Positions 35,124 to 46,199 of a stretch of 64,000 nucleotides of DNA are shown here, in pieces (positions within the stretch are counted from its first letter, which is position 1; each line of letters starts with the position of its first letter). The translations under genes and the position numbers were made by a program. The stretch comes from Deroplatys truncata (lineage: Eukaryota; Arthropoda; Insecta; Mantodea; Mantidae), in assembly GCA_030765065.1 (NCBI GenBank), contig CM060984.1, positions 83,725,988 through 83,789,987 of the forward strand, given 5' to 3'. The notes under the pieces are model-generated. The model searched no databases. It had not been told where the DNA came from and saw only the letters and a program-made list of their open reading frames with translations.

Positions 35124-35870
35124 TGTGAACAGCATAACTCAGAAACGAACAGTCGGATAAACACCAAACTTGGTATTTAGGTTCAGTATCTTCCAAGCAT
35201 GCGACACGAAGGTTTTCAAGAAAATCCTCCCACCCCAGATTACCCTTTACATGGAAGATTTTTCGAAAATTTTAATTTTCTCAAAAATGGCTCTAACGAT
35301 TTTGATTAAAATATCGTATGTTTAAGATATTTTTATGACAAATAAAATGTATATCTCGAATTTCCTGGGAATATCTCCAAAAGTATTCTTCATTGTGAAC
35401 GACTTTTGCATAACTGGTAAACCATAAGAAATAGACAAAATTTTACTACACAAAAAATGTAGATCGCGTTAAAATACACAATTTATGTCATATACATTTT
35501 TTTTTGTTGAGTGAACCATTTTCGAGATATTGCTTGTTATTCCCTTAAATTTTTCAATACTTCATTTCTAAAATGGGAATTCGTTATTCATTTCTTTGTC
35601 TTGGATATGCAAAGAGTATTAATCTGTGGGAAAGGGAATGGTGCTACACCTAGCAACCAGTTATTAAGAGATATGTATGTGCTTAAAGGCTACTGTATTT
35701 CTATATTGCCCTTGTAAATATATTTTCCCCTTACATCTACAAGAACATTGGCAATAAGATAGACTCTGCAAATGTTTATCTCGATTAACATGAAGTAGAT
35801 GGAGAATAAGCGTTTGTAAAAAATAGTTTGTACAAGAGTAGAGAAAGTCATGTGAGTGTAACACATCAGA
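34939..35870 (-). mobile_element. HINE-like element, young copy 7
   Basis: Complete minus-strand copy. The GT tract is the longest pure one in the window (about 35077-35122, interrupted by one CTGTGTGT end). The ends match the other young copies. It abuts the end of an older copy. Confidence 0.85.
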
Positions 35871-36818
35871 TTTTTTCCTTTTGCAGTGAACTTCTTCGTA
35901 TTTTAACTCTAAGAAGGTATAATAACAGAGAGCAATGACCTTTATTTCGTTTATTTACTTGTAGTCGAAGAACAGTTAATGCACATCCTTATACAGAAAA
36001 TGTATGCTGTCACAGCTTGTAAAACCACGTAAACAGAAATTGCAGAAACGTGTAAGTACATCATAGCTTGAATTCTGCATGCTCTCGAGCCAGGAATATA
36101 TTGGTAAGAGGTAGGTATAACGGTTAAAGAAATATATATACACCCAATTAACCTTTCCGGTAGGTTCATATGCAGAAAACCGATCGCTCCTCACCCTGTT
36201 TTTCCCACGAGAGTGCACGTGTGTTTCCGGCGAGAAATTGGCTGCAAAGGGACATGATAATTGCGAGCTGCTGTTTCGGATTCAAGAGTGTTTGCTCGTT
36301 AGCATTTGTGTCTTAGTTCGCGGAAGAGTTGAGATGGCATGCATGAGAATGGTATTTACTTGCCTCTCGAGTACACAGGTACCTACATGGACCGCAAACT
36401 GGTGCACCTGCTCTTGGCATTTTGCAAACCGCACGAGTTCTCTTAAATATTTCTAAACAAACCCTATAAATAACCCAGATACTTATAGTTTAAATATTAC
36501 TTGTTGACAGATTAGGTCTTCTGTGTTCTAACCCACAACTGATTGAAGCATGTTAAATCAAAATGGTTCAATGCAAATATTTCTACTTAATGGAATCATT
36601 CCCTACCTTCCACAGCGTCTGAAATTGCGAATGTGCAGGTGAGTGTGAGTATATTTAATATTAAAAATCCAATGTAATTAACTGATTTTTCCCCAACCAC
36701 TGTTTTTGAGGTAATCTTTAAAAAGCTTATTTTTATATGCACCATGTCAATCTAAACACAAGTTTGCAGGAATGGTTTCATTGCACATTTCGTTGTAGTC
36801 AAATATTTAAACAGAGTT
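35871..36818. other. unassigned interval
   Basis: No gene recognised. An old HINE-like 5' piece may lie near 36700-36800 (AAAAGCTTATTTTTATATGCACCA, CATTTCGTTGTAGTC). Confidence 0.4.
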
Positions 36819-36832
36819 ACATAAAAGGATAC

Positions 36833-37092
36833 CCCGTGGACACCAGAGGGCTGCTTGATTGGTGGGTCGTTCATCGCCCTCTCTCGACGGCTCCAATAGT
36901 GAGTTGGGTCTGCGAGATTGGAAATTTTAGGGACTTCTGCGCGTCTCTGTGGCTTGTCTGTCTACGTCCTGTAGCCTCCGGTGGTTACTTTAACCTCATC
37001 CCTTCCTCCTGTGGGTGGTAACCGCAATAGATCTGTGCAAGTCGCAGCGCAGAGGCGTCCCCCTGTATTGAATCGCCTATACCCATACCTAT
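36833..37092 (+). mobile_element. SINE family B, 5'-truncated
   Basis: A 260-bp insertion is bounded by a perfect 14-bp duplication ACATAAAAGGATAC (36819-36832 and 37093-37106). It carries only the tail half of family B (GGGACTTCTGCGCGTCTCTGTGG, then CCTTCCTCCTGTGGGTGG) and ends in a CCTATACCCATACCTAT tail. The tRNA head is missing, a usual outcome of incomplete reverse transcription. Confidence 0.85.
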
Positions 37093-37106
37093 ACATAAAA
37101 GGATAC

Positions 37107-38205
37107 AAAATCCATTTCGAGTTAAGAGGACTTCACAACCTACAAGCAGGAAATTCAAGATACATATTTTATTTGTCATACAAATATGTTATACATATGG
37201 AGTTTTAATCAGAACCTTTCGAGCCATTTTCTGAGGACATCAAAGTGTGTGGTATATTTTGTTTTTTACGTACTAAACGTTAGTTTTAACACTCGGATAC
37301 AATCAAGTTTAATGTTGCTCAAGAAATAGAAGCTGCCGCAGACACAAGTATTTATATCCAAATACCTTATAAACGACAGGCAAACACCATTAACTGGTAT
37401 TCGAGTCGAAATACAGTGACAGGAATGTTAGCATATGGAGCAGGCTCCAAGGTACGTCCATTACTTTATTCGCTTGCTATACATATTTCTATTCTGAAGT
37501 CTATTATAATTTCCATATTTGTAATAAAATCTGTTTTATTGGAAAATTCTTGTGTCATTTTGTAGTAGGATCATATGTCGATCGCTGCCGTTACTCTGGG
37601 TGCAACATTAATGAAACATCATATGCGTGTGCTGGCTATTTGTTACAAGGGAGAACTGTATCGCGCTCTCAACTGCTTAGGTCTCTACTGGCATCTCCAG
37701 AAGAGTGAATTTTCTCACAGTTTATCACCATAGTAAGAAAGCTTTGACTCTGAAACATACCATTATTTAATCGAGCTGTTGAGGATTAAAAACAATAAAA
37801 TATCAGTATGAACCAGGTATATCCTATTTTGGTGGAAAACAATTATCAGTGGAGTAAACTGATCTATGAGACAATTACTGTTTGATAATCAAGAAAGTGT
37901 TAAAATTTAACAATACAATTTACACATTGGATGTATTTAATACACCCAAAATATCTCAATATTCCTCATGGAATAATGAAACAAATTATTATCAACATTA
38001 TTCAAGTTTTATTGCACATTTTACATAGTAATGTTCAATTTCCTTAACTTTTATTTGATATAATTGCCTAAAATTTTGCATAATTTTTATGCTAGTATGT
38101 GACAATTAGTTATTATTATAGTAGCATTATAGCAAGAAATGTCTTTTAATCAAAGTTGCTTGATATTATGGGGGAAAGTAAATGTCATTAGTCTTGTGTT
38201 ATTTG
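37107..38205. other. old HINE-like trace, otherwise unassigned
   Basis: About 37140-37250 retains HINE-like internal words (GGAAATTCAAGATACATATTTTATTTGTCAT; TTTTAATCAGAACC). Nothing is recognised beyond that. Confidence 0.45.
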
Positions 38206-38211
38206 GAGGAC

Positions 38212-38303
38212 GTTGTGGTGGTCATTTTATGGTCAATTTAAATTGACCCTAACTGTGGGTTCCCTTTAAAAAAATTAATTGACCATAAAATGACCATCAT
38301 AAC
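38212..38303. repeat. imperfect hairpin, 27-bp arms and 38-nt loop
   Basis: The arms GTTGTGGTGGTCATTTTATGGTCAATT and, reversed, GTTATGATGGTCATTTTATGGTCAATT differ at three positions. The left arm runs into a perfect 18-bp palindrome GGTCAATTTAAATTGACC (38231-38248). No gene lies next to it. Confidence 0.7.
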
Positions 38304-39880
38304 CCCCACTCTAACCAATAATGCTTAGTTTTGGAGATATTATGCAGTCTCAACTTAAATGGTCCACCCTATATGCTTATTTCGGATTCATATTTATTAT
38401 TGTTTTGATAAATTAAGCTCAAAATTCCATTTGTTACAGATTTATTTTAACCCAATGTTTAATTTAATGATGATGATGATGGTGATAATAATAATGTGTT
38501 TATTTTTAATTTGTATAATACAGCCTAAATTGAAACAAAAAGTGGATTTGAAACGTTTATTAACGCTTATTAATGAATATGGTCTGAGGACGACGGGCCA
38601 TCAAACTCCAAGGCCTCTGTTCCGAAGGCCTCTTATTCGAGGGCATAATCATTAATAACTCTATGGTGCATATAAGCAGTGTGCTAGTTTGTAACAAAGA
38701 AATAAATTAGAGAAAAGCTGTAAATTAAAAACTTCGTGAGGTATTTCCTACGAAAAGCAAGTCCTCTGTAGTTAATAAACAAAACTCGTTCATTTGGAAA
38801 CAAATGGAAGAATATGGGAAATTTATGATGAAGTAGTAATTAAAGGTGACGCAGCCACGCTACGTCCTCCATCCACTGAAGCAATACCTTTGCCTCACGG
38901 TTGCTGCTTTTCTCCTCCTAGATGTCTTTTTTTATATACTTTGCCACGGCTGCTCGAGCATGAGATCTTAATCACTGGGTATGCGTGAGTGTATGTACAG
39001 AGAAACACGAACGCTTTCTTGGAACACTTTTATTTTCACCATTTTAAAATATAACTTAAGGTTTGCCGATCACTTTTAAATGCATACGATGCTACTGTGT
39101 CTTTACCAAGGACGAAGATTATTCACTACAGCTGAACGTTCTACCCTCTTGCATGTTCGCCGCCAATGTTCACAACTCGACGAGAATGTCGTCCTGTTCT
39201 CATCAAGCACTCAGGACAAACTGAATTTACCCACGCTGCACAAGGAAAAGCAAGCTACTCGCTTCCCCTACTCTCCCCTCAAACGCTCGTTACAACTCGG
39301 CGTCCTGAAGCCTAGAGTGACCTTCAACAGGATAAGTGCAGCTGTCCTCGGCTGTTACCAGGAAAAACTTGCTTCAATGGTATTTACCCTTTCTACCTGA
39401 GGCTGGTCTCTAATTAACAAAACTGTGCCCGTCTGGTCTTTCTGTCGCTTTTAACAGTCAGCAATTTTCACAATGCTTCTCCTTTTTATACATACACTGA
39501 TTTTAAATATATTATTACTTATTTTATATCGCTATCCTTCTCAGAATATTATGATAATTATTGCCTTTATAATTCCGGCTTCAAAGGTAAAGAAGCTGAA
39601 GAAGAGCTACTGTGAGTGCTCTGTATTTGTATTATATGGAATATACTAGTTTTAAATTGGTTGAGAGAAATTCGATGAAGAGGTGAATACTTCTGGTTTA
39701 CTTTGGAAGGGTTAAATCATTTTCCCCTAGCTCACTGTGAGGCAAGAATTACGACGAACTCAGCAACTCTGCTTGCAGACTCAGGAGCAAGTGTAACAGT
39801 TTTAAAGCGTCATGGAAGATGGAAGATTACACACGTTGCTGAAGAATATTTAGAGGATAGCGTGACATCGAAAACAATTC
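38304..39880. other. unassigned interval
   Basis: Frames such as 39080-39400 have no recognisable domain. No repeat boundary seen. Confidence 0.45.
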
Positions 39881-39884
39881 TGAT

Positions 39885-40850
39885 GTGTTACATTCACAAG
39901 TCTTTCTCTACCTATTCTTCAACGTGTATGCGCCTGTCCATTTATAGCTTCAGTTAATTGTAGTTTAAGTGCGTCAAGTTGAAAAAAAGGACATGTTTTC
40001 TTAAAGTTTAGGATTCATATTATTTTGTTTGGAAAATTTTAAGTTTTTTAGTTTTACAGTAATTTTGGCTAAATTTAACAGATGCGTTACTTTGAAATTA
40101 ACAATTTTAGTACATGGTATTGATTAGTGCATGCTTTCGATACTGTAGGCATGTGTTAAAGATTTTCACAGCAGTAAATGCATGCATACCAGTATATTAG
40201 ATGTTTTAATGGATACAAATCCGATGTCCAATAATAACAATTATAAAATGTATAATAATAATATTAATATATAAGTTGAATCAACTGCCTCTAAGTTGTC
40301 TTGAGTTAATACTACACGGTATTCTTTCTTTCTTTATTTTTACTTTATTTACTGCTTACCTATAGTAAGTAGAACTATTGTATTCCACCCAAACATTGGA
40401 AATCGAGATTTCACGAAAATACTCGTTTCGGAACAACTGAACCAACCCCGACATAAAATTATTTTTAAAATAATATCCGTGCGTGTATTTGTCAAAAACA
40501 AACAGTCGGTTAAATACCAAACTACTTTTGATTTTTAAGTTCAGCACCTTCTTCCATCCTATACAACTTATATGGAGAATGTTCGTAGTTTTCCAGTTTT
40601 TGTTTTCTCAAAAGTTGTATAATATTTATTAAAATTTCACAATTTAGATATATTGACGTGGGAAATGAAATTAATTTTCCGTGAAGAATTTGTGAACCTC
40701 GCTTTATTTGATTGTATTTTGTATAATTTAGTATAACAAGGAAAACTTAACACATAGAAAACATTTTAATACAAGAAAAGTTTACAAAGCGCACAATTTG
40801 AGTCGAATTTTTTGGTGCTCTCAATCTTTCAAGTTGCACGTTTAGACCTT
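39885..40850. repeat. old HINE-like fragments
   Basis: A plus-strand 5' end at about 39888 (TTCTGATGTGTTACATTCACA), and a minus-strand 3' end at about 40338 (TTTTTACTTTATTTACTGCT, then CCACCCAAACATTGGAAATCG) running to about 40850. Both are strongly diverged. Confidence 0.6.
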
Positions 40851-40928
40851 TCCTAAGTGTCGCCTAATGGACATGCTTGTAAGTTTGCAATTCATCCTCC
40901 CCCCTTTTTTATTGCAAGAAATGAGTGA

Positions 40929-41160
40929 GTGGTCCTGTAACTCAGTCGGTGGAGCATCTGCCTGCTGTGCCGCGTTCAATTCTCAGCTGGGATAGAAATA
41001 TTCTTTGACTGCCTCTGCGGCGAGTGGTCAGCGCTCTGGTCCCGGGATCGTTTACCGGCTGGGGCAATGAATGTTTTGTTTAACCAGAATCATTGTCTAT
41101 GCCCCACAGAGTCTGCAAGTATGAATCTGAGTGTGTTTAACAGAGACATTAAACAAACTA
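40929..41160 (+). mobile_element. SINE with one or two tRNA-like modules
   Basis: GGTCCTGTAACTCAGTCGGTGGAGC followed by CGTTCAATTCTCAGC looks like a tRNA head with A and B boxes (40929-40996). A second weaker module follows at about 41012-41070 (TGCGGCGAGTGGTCAGCGC, then CCCGGGATCGTTTACCGG). The end contains a short oligo-A/AAAC stretch. Confidence 0.45.
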
Positions 41161-41269
41161 AAGTTAAGAAAACCTACAGTTAGCCAGAAATAACACATCA
41201 TTGTTTCTCAAATCAAAGCCCCATATACGAAGAACAAAGAAGTTAAACGGGGCTATACAAATGAAACAA

Positions 41270-41465
41270 TTGTTTTTAAATCTGATGTATTGCACTCACA
41301 TGACTTTCTCTATTCATTATCTTTTATTTTTATTTAAATACTGCAAGCTGTTCTTAAGAAGCTTATTACCATCTCTACCACATATCTATCAGGTAAAGAG
41401 GGCATTGCATTCCACCTAAAAATTCGATAGTGAGACTTCATTGCACTGGAGATATAATCTAGACT
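41270..41465. repeat. old HINE-like end fragments
   Basis: A plus-strand 5' end at about 41279 (AATCTGATGTATTGCACTCA) and, soon after, a minus-strand 3' end at about 41370 (TCTACCACATATCTATCAGG, then CACCTAAAAATTCG). Confidence 0.6.
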
Positions 41466-41479
41466 TTCAAACGTAACGT

Positions 41480-41880
41480 AACTTGAGGGTCTGATGGAGA
41501 GAGGCGCAGCACAGGGTCCCTAATGTTTCGACTGAGCATCCCCGGACGACCCTTCAATGTCCTTCCCCATAGTCGCTCAGACAGGTTTCTACAAAAGATT
41601 TCACGGCAGCTCTTTTTTCAAAGCACATATATGCGCTGCACACCACCGTTTAACGCTCCTGGCCGTGTAACTGACAGGAATGGAAATGAAATGAGAGAAA
41701 ATGAGGGACAGGAAAAGTTGTGGTAGGTACTGTGTTATCCCTTCAGCATTTGGCTACCGACAAGGTATACTGCGAAGGCGGTTATTCAGGGTTGTTAGTC
41801 AATGGGAATCACATCCGGGGCCTACGGAAGAGAAACCCCATAAGCTATAGCCTTAACCACCTCTCGGAATTACCTGTGTG
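41480..41880 (-). mobile_element. tRNA-derived SINE, family B-related, old copy
   Basis: On the minus strand the head has GAGAGGTGGTTAAGGC (A box) and GGATGTGATTCCC (B box). The shared core appears as CTTCAGCATTTGGCTACCGAC on the plus strand. Diverged and without a clear target duplication. Confidence 0.6.
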
Positions 41881-42048
41881 ATAAAAAAAGAGCGGGAATT
41901 TTTTTAATTTCACGAGTTTTATACATCCAATGTTCAAAACGTTTGTTTTATCTTGTTGTACACATGTCCCTGATGTACGTTTGCATTTTCAGCTGTTTTA
42001 AATATTTAGATTATTGTTGAGAATCGAAAACATTATTCGTGCTTTCGA

Positions 42049-44335
42049 GTGCACGGCGAATTTTTACTTTTGAAAAAGTTGGATAAAAGAATTCGCATTA
42101 AATTTTGCTTGAAAAACGGAATAAAGTGCAACAACGGATTTGAAATGTTGACTGTGGCTTTTGACGAATCTACTATGAGTAATAAAGAGTTTACGAGTGG
42201 TATAAACGTTTCAAAGAGGGCCGAGAAGACGTTGAAGATGACGACCGCCCTGGACGCCCTAGCACATCAATTACTGACGACAATGTGGAAGAAGTAAAGA
42301 AAATGGTTCTGGAAAATCGCCGAGTCACTATCAGAGAGGCTGCTGATGACGTCGACAATTGTTAATAAGACAACCACCACCAGCACTAGCCAAAGCTATG
42401 CCTGTCCCTTGTACAACCCTGCTGCTACAATTGTTTATAAGACAACCACCACCAGTACTAGCCAAAGCTATGTCTGTCTCTTGTACAGCTCTGCTGCTAC
42501 AATTATAAACACAGCCACCACCAGTACTAGCCAAAGCTATGTCTGTCCCTTGTACAACTCTGCTGCTACAATTATAAACACAGCCACCACCAGTACTAGC
42601 CAAAGCTATGTCTGTCCCTTGTACAACCCTGCTGCTACAATTGTTTATAAGACAACCACCACCAGTACTAGCCAAAGCTATGTCTATCCCTTGCACAGCT
42701 CTACTGCTACAATTATAAACACAGCCTTCACCAGTGCTAGCCAAAGCTACGTCTGTCCCTTGAAACAACTCTGCTGCTACAATTATAAACACAGTCACCA
42801 CCAGTGCTGGCCAAAGCTATGTCTGTCCCTTGAAACAACTCTGCTGCTACAATTATAAACACAGTCACCACCAGTGCTAGCCAAAACTATGTCTGTCCCT
42901 TGAAACAACTCTGCTGCTACAATTATAAACACAGCCACCACCAGTGCTAGCCAAGGCAGTGTCATCCCCTTGAAACAACTCTGCTGCTACAATTATAAAC
43001 ACAGTCACCACCAGTGCTAGCCAAAGCTATGTCTGTCCCTTGAAACAACTCTGCTGCTACAATTATAAACACAGCCACCACCAGTGCTAGCCAAGGCAGT
43101 GTCGTCCCCTTGAAACAACTCTGCTGCTACAATTATAAACACAGTCACCACCAGTGCTGGCCAAAGCTATGTCTGTCCCTTGAAACAACTCTGCTGCTAC
43201 AATTATAAACACAGCCACCACCAGTGCTAGCCAAGGCAGTGTTGTCCCCTTGAAACAACTCTGCTGCTAGAATTATAAACACAGCCACCACCAGTGCTAG
43301 CCAAACCTATGTCTGTCCCTTGTACAATTTTGCTGCTACAATTGTTAATAAGACAACCACCACCAGCACTAGCCAAAGCTATGTCTGTCCCTTATACAAT
43401 TTTGCTGCTACCATTGTTAATAAGACAACCACCACCAGTACTAGCCAAAGCTATGTCTGTCCCTTGTACAACTCTGCTGCTACAATTGTTAATAAGACAA
43501 CCACCATCAGCACTAGCATAAGCTATGTCTGTCCCTTGAAACAACTCTGCTGCTACAATTATAAACAGAGCCACCCTCAGCACTAGCCAAAGCTATGTCT
43601 GTTCCTTGGTTCATGCCAAGCAATTTTTTCGGATGTTTTGGGCATAAAACGTGTAGCAGCAAGTTTTTTTCCGAAATTGTTAAATTTCAACCAAAACTGA
43701 CGTCGTAGACATCGCTTAAGAATTGCTGAATGAACTCGAAAACTATCCAGAACTTTTATATTAGGTTGTAAAAGGTAATGAAACATGGTTATATGGGCAT
43801 GACTTCGAAACTAGGGCCCAATCGTCCCTGTGGAATCTTCCTGAAAAGACAAGACCGAAAATAATTCGACAGGTTCGATCACAGGTGAAAGTTCTTCTCA
43901 GTGTTTTCTTCGATTATAATGGGATAGTGCATCAGGAGTTCCTACCTTATAGTTGTACGGACAATAAGGAATACTACCTGGAAGTTATGCGCCATTTGTG
44001 TGAAGCAATCCGAAGTAAATGACCAGAATTGCGGCAAAATCACTCGTGGAAATTGCATCACGATAATGCACCCGCTCACACCTCAATGCTTGTTCGTGAC
44101 TTTTTGACAAAAAACAAAACCGTTATGCTGCCTCAGCCACCGTATTCACCGGACATGGCCGCCTGCGACTTCTTTGTATTCCCTAGGACGAAGAGAAGCA
44201 GAATCGCCGAAGGAGCTGAACACCATAACGAAAAGCGAGTTCCAGAAGTGCTTCCAAGATTGGAGAAAGCGCTGGAACAAGTACATTATATCTGAGGGGG
44301 ATTTGTTTGAAGGAGAAAAAGTTGATGATGATTAA
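42049..44335 (+). pseudogene. mariner DD34D transposase, interrupted
   Basis: The N-terminal part (42073-42240) reads KRIRIKFCLKNGIKCNNGFE, then MLTVAFDESTMSN, a mariner DNA-binding region. A frameshift near 42238 precedes the segment encoding RPSTSITDDNVEE and VKKMVLENRR (42250-42350). After the tandem array the gene resumes at about 43608 with the HAIFSDVLGIKRVAASFFPK segment and continues through stops and shifts. In the C-terminal part (44029-44295), HHDNAPAHTSMLVRDFL and PQPPYSPDMAACDFF place the last two catalytic Asp 34 residues apart, the DD34D signature. The end SEGDLFEGEKVDDD and TAA (44333-44335) is reached only after another shift. In working copies this enzyme cuts and pastes the element at TA sites. 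Confidence 0.85.
42352..43605 (+). repeat. minisatellite, ~18 units of 69-72 bp
   Basis: Units share CTCTGCTGCTACAATTATAA, ACAGCCACCACCAGTGCTAG and CCAAAGCTATGTCTGTCCCT. Start points at 42491, 42560, 42629, 42701, 42771, 42841, 42911 and so on give periods of 69, 69, 72, 70, 70, 70. Two unit types occur: one with TTGTTAATAAGACAACC near both edges, and one with ATTATAAACACAG in the middle. From 42911 to 43331 the units alternate AAAGCTATGTCTG and AAGGCAGTGTC, giving a 140-bp higher-order repeat. The long open frames across it on both strands follow from the period being often a multiple of three and are not a gene. Confidence 0.9.
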
Positions 44336-44466
44336 ATAAAAATTCAGGTTAATTTTGGAACACACCTTGTATTATGAATTTTATTAAAAAGTGATTATTA
44401 AATCCACATTAGTCTATTCGAGGTACATTTCTATCTAGAAAAAATTTCAAATTAAGCCAAGAACTA

Positions 44467-46150
44467 CTTAGTTGCGGTTTTTTTTTCAAGTGGAGGAGAA
44501 AATGATTTAATCACTGACCCCAGCCCTGATGGGAGTCGGGACTGAGAGTGTGGGACTCACCAATAGTCGGCATACCCACTAAAATCTCCTCCACCGGTGG
44601 AAAAAGGAAGAAGGTAAAAGTGGAATGGCGTGCCTTAGTGCGGTCCCGCATAGCACCCGCGTTAGTATGTGATAGATGGATGTCTCCGCCCTATGGGCTG
44701 GAGCGGGATAGGTGGTTACTAGGTTGCAGCCATGAAACCTGACTGCAACACTAGTGAAAAATGGCGTGGGTTTAGGTAAGAGTTGGAAAGGTAATTGTAT
44801 GGAAGGTGTAGGTTGGCGTAGAACCTACTTCTTGCGAAGCTGCATCCTGTTCATGAATTCTGCTGAGTATATTACGCTGGGCGAAGGCCTTCGGCGGTTG
44901 CTTGGGGCCTCCGGTTTGGCTGGCTGCTGGAAGTTGGCACGGAGCTCGTGTTGCTGCGCTTCCAGAGATCGGATGGTCATGTCGATGGAGTCTAAGTGTT
45001 GAGCAATGGTGTCCGATGCTGTAGATGTAGTCTGGATGGAGTTGTCGATGGAGTTGACTCTGGTAGTGATGATCTGCAACTGCCCAGTTAGGAAAACCTG
45101 CTGAGCAGCTGAGGTGTCTTGAAGGTCCCTGATGAGTTCCTCCAGGGCTGTCAGCTTCGTCGTCATGTTCAGGAACTCCGCGTGGAGATCCTGAACGGCG
45201 TCGCGCAGGCCCTGAACTTCCTCGGTTATCGGTGTTGAAGATGTTGGTGTCGGCGCTGGTGATGGTGCTGGTGTCGGCGTGGAGGTGATGCTGGCTGCGA
45301 TGAAGGTGCTGGCGGCTTCTGCGTTGCCTTCCTGCGAGGATGCAGGAGGCAGAGCGCTTGGCCGGTGAAATGTGTTGACCCTCCACAGGTCGCACAGTAG
45401 CGGCGTCGGCGGCGAAGGTCGTGCTGCGTGCTGCGTGCACGAAGACGTGGTGCTGGAAGCGCCACAGCAGTGGCACCTTGGTTTCGCCGTGCAGGAGCTC
45501 TCGTTGTGCCCGTAGGCACAACAGCGTCGGCAGGGAACCTGGCGTTCTATTCGGCTGGCCTCGATGCGTAAGCACCTCCCTAACAAGGGCAGGCCCGCCC
45601 TCAAGGCCGCTTCCTGGTCACCAGGGTCTGCGAACTCGATCCTGACTAGGGATGTGGGTCCCTGTGCTCAGTGGATCCGAGCGGCCTTCATGGCTGAAGA
45701 CCACCGTTGGCGTGCTGCGCTGATGAGGAACCTGACTGACAGGTCCCTCGGGACCCCTCGGATTACAGTGCTGTACCTCCCATGAGGCACAGGTTGTGAC
45801 TGCGCTGGCTGGACAGTATCCATGATCGACGGCGTTGGCTGCGGTGAAGCTGGCGGCAACTGCGGAGGCAGTCCCGGCGAAGCTGCGCTGGCACGTGGCG
45901 AGGCGGCGGTCGAAGCGTAGGATGACCTAGGCTGCGGCGGCTGCGGCGAAATCTCCTCGGCGGGTACCGGAGGAGATAAAGAGGTTCCTGCCTTGGCAGG
46001 AGCGGCGACAAAGCGACCCTTCTTCCTCGCCATCTCGGAGCTGTGTGAGTTACGGGTAATGTGCAGAAACAATGTTCATACGTTTATCGGAAGCAAGGAG
46101 TCATAGTAATGACCTCTTGCGAAGGAAAAGATAAAAGAAGTATCGGAAAC
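44467..46150 (-). mobile_element. LINE-derived element carrying only ORF1
   Basis: GC-rich block against AT-rich surroundings. On the minus strand the order is a short leader, ORF1 (46033 to 44825), about 340 bp of untranslated DNA, and an A-run (TTTTTTTTT on the plus strand at about 44480-44489). No endonuclease or reverse transcriptase lies between ORF1 and the tail. The 5' boundary (about 46080-46150) is uncertain and no target duplication was found. Confidence 0.6.
44825..46033 (-). pseudogene. LINE ORF1 (Gag-like, zinc knuckle), one in-frame TGA
   Basis: The start is the ATG at 46031-46033 (MARKKGRFVAAPAKAG), and the frame runs 402 codons with a single TGA (45668-45670) after MKAARIH. 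Residues 1-80 are Pro/Ala/Ser-rich and probably disordered. Next comes a region like the RNA-binding fold of insect LINE ORF1 proteins (YSTVIRGVPRDLSVRFLI; TSLVRIEFADPGDQEAAL; LRAGLPLLGRCLRIEA). Then comes a zinc knuckle CRRCCAYGHNESSC (C-x2-C-x4-H-x4-C) and a second Cys cluster CHCCGASSTTSSC. The C-terminal part is Thr/Pro-rich and then helical, with heptad-like spacing (VQGLRDAVQDLHAEFLNMTT), which may be a coiled coil for multimerisation. Such proteins package LINE RNA. The tail ends NRMQLRKK, then stop. Confidence 0.8.
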
Positions 46151-46199
46151 TTTCAAGCATCCGCTGCCATATGACGCTCTCACGTATTGTGTACTGCAG

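Larger units (their letters stand above)
42000..44369 (+). mobile_element. mariner (DD34D) split by a minisatellite
   Basis: The 3' terminus reads AATTTTGGAACACACCTTG (44351-44369), the common mariner end, followed by TA. The matching left inverted repeat is not visible before 42000, so the 5' end is lost or replaced. The transposase gene covers 42049-44335 and is interrupted at about 42352-43605 by tandem repeats. Confidence 0.75.

Noticed and set aside
39080-39400. 106-codon frame as a host exon
   Set aside because: The composition is ordinary and no motif or splice pattern could be recognised. Not supported.
42331-42858. Long open frames on both strands (156-170 codons)
   Set aside because: They arise because the tandem unit is often 69 or 72 bp long. 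They are products of the minisatellite.
42352-43605. CRISPR-like array
   Set aside because: The units are contiguous with no unique spacers and lie in a mariner of a eukaryotic genome. It is a minisatellite.
45226-45785. Additional GC-rich frames on both strands over the LINE ORF1
   Set aside because: These are shadows of the ORF1 frame in GC-rich, codon-biased DNA. Only the frame with the zinc knuckle has family features.
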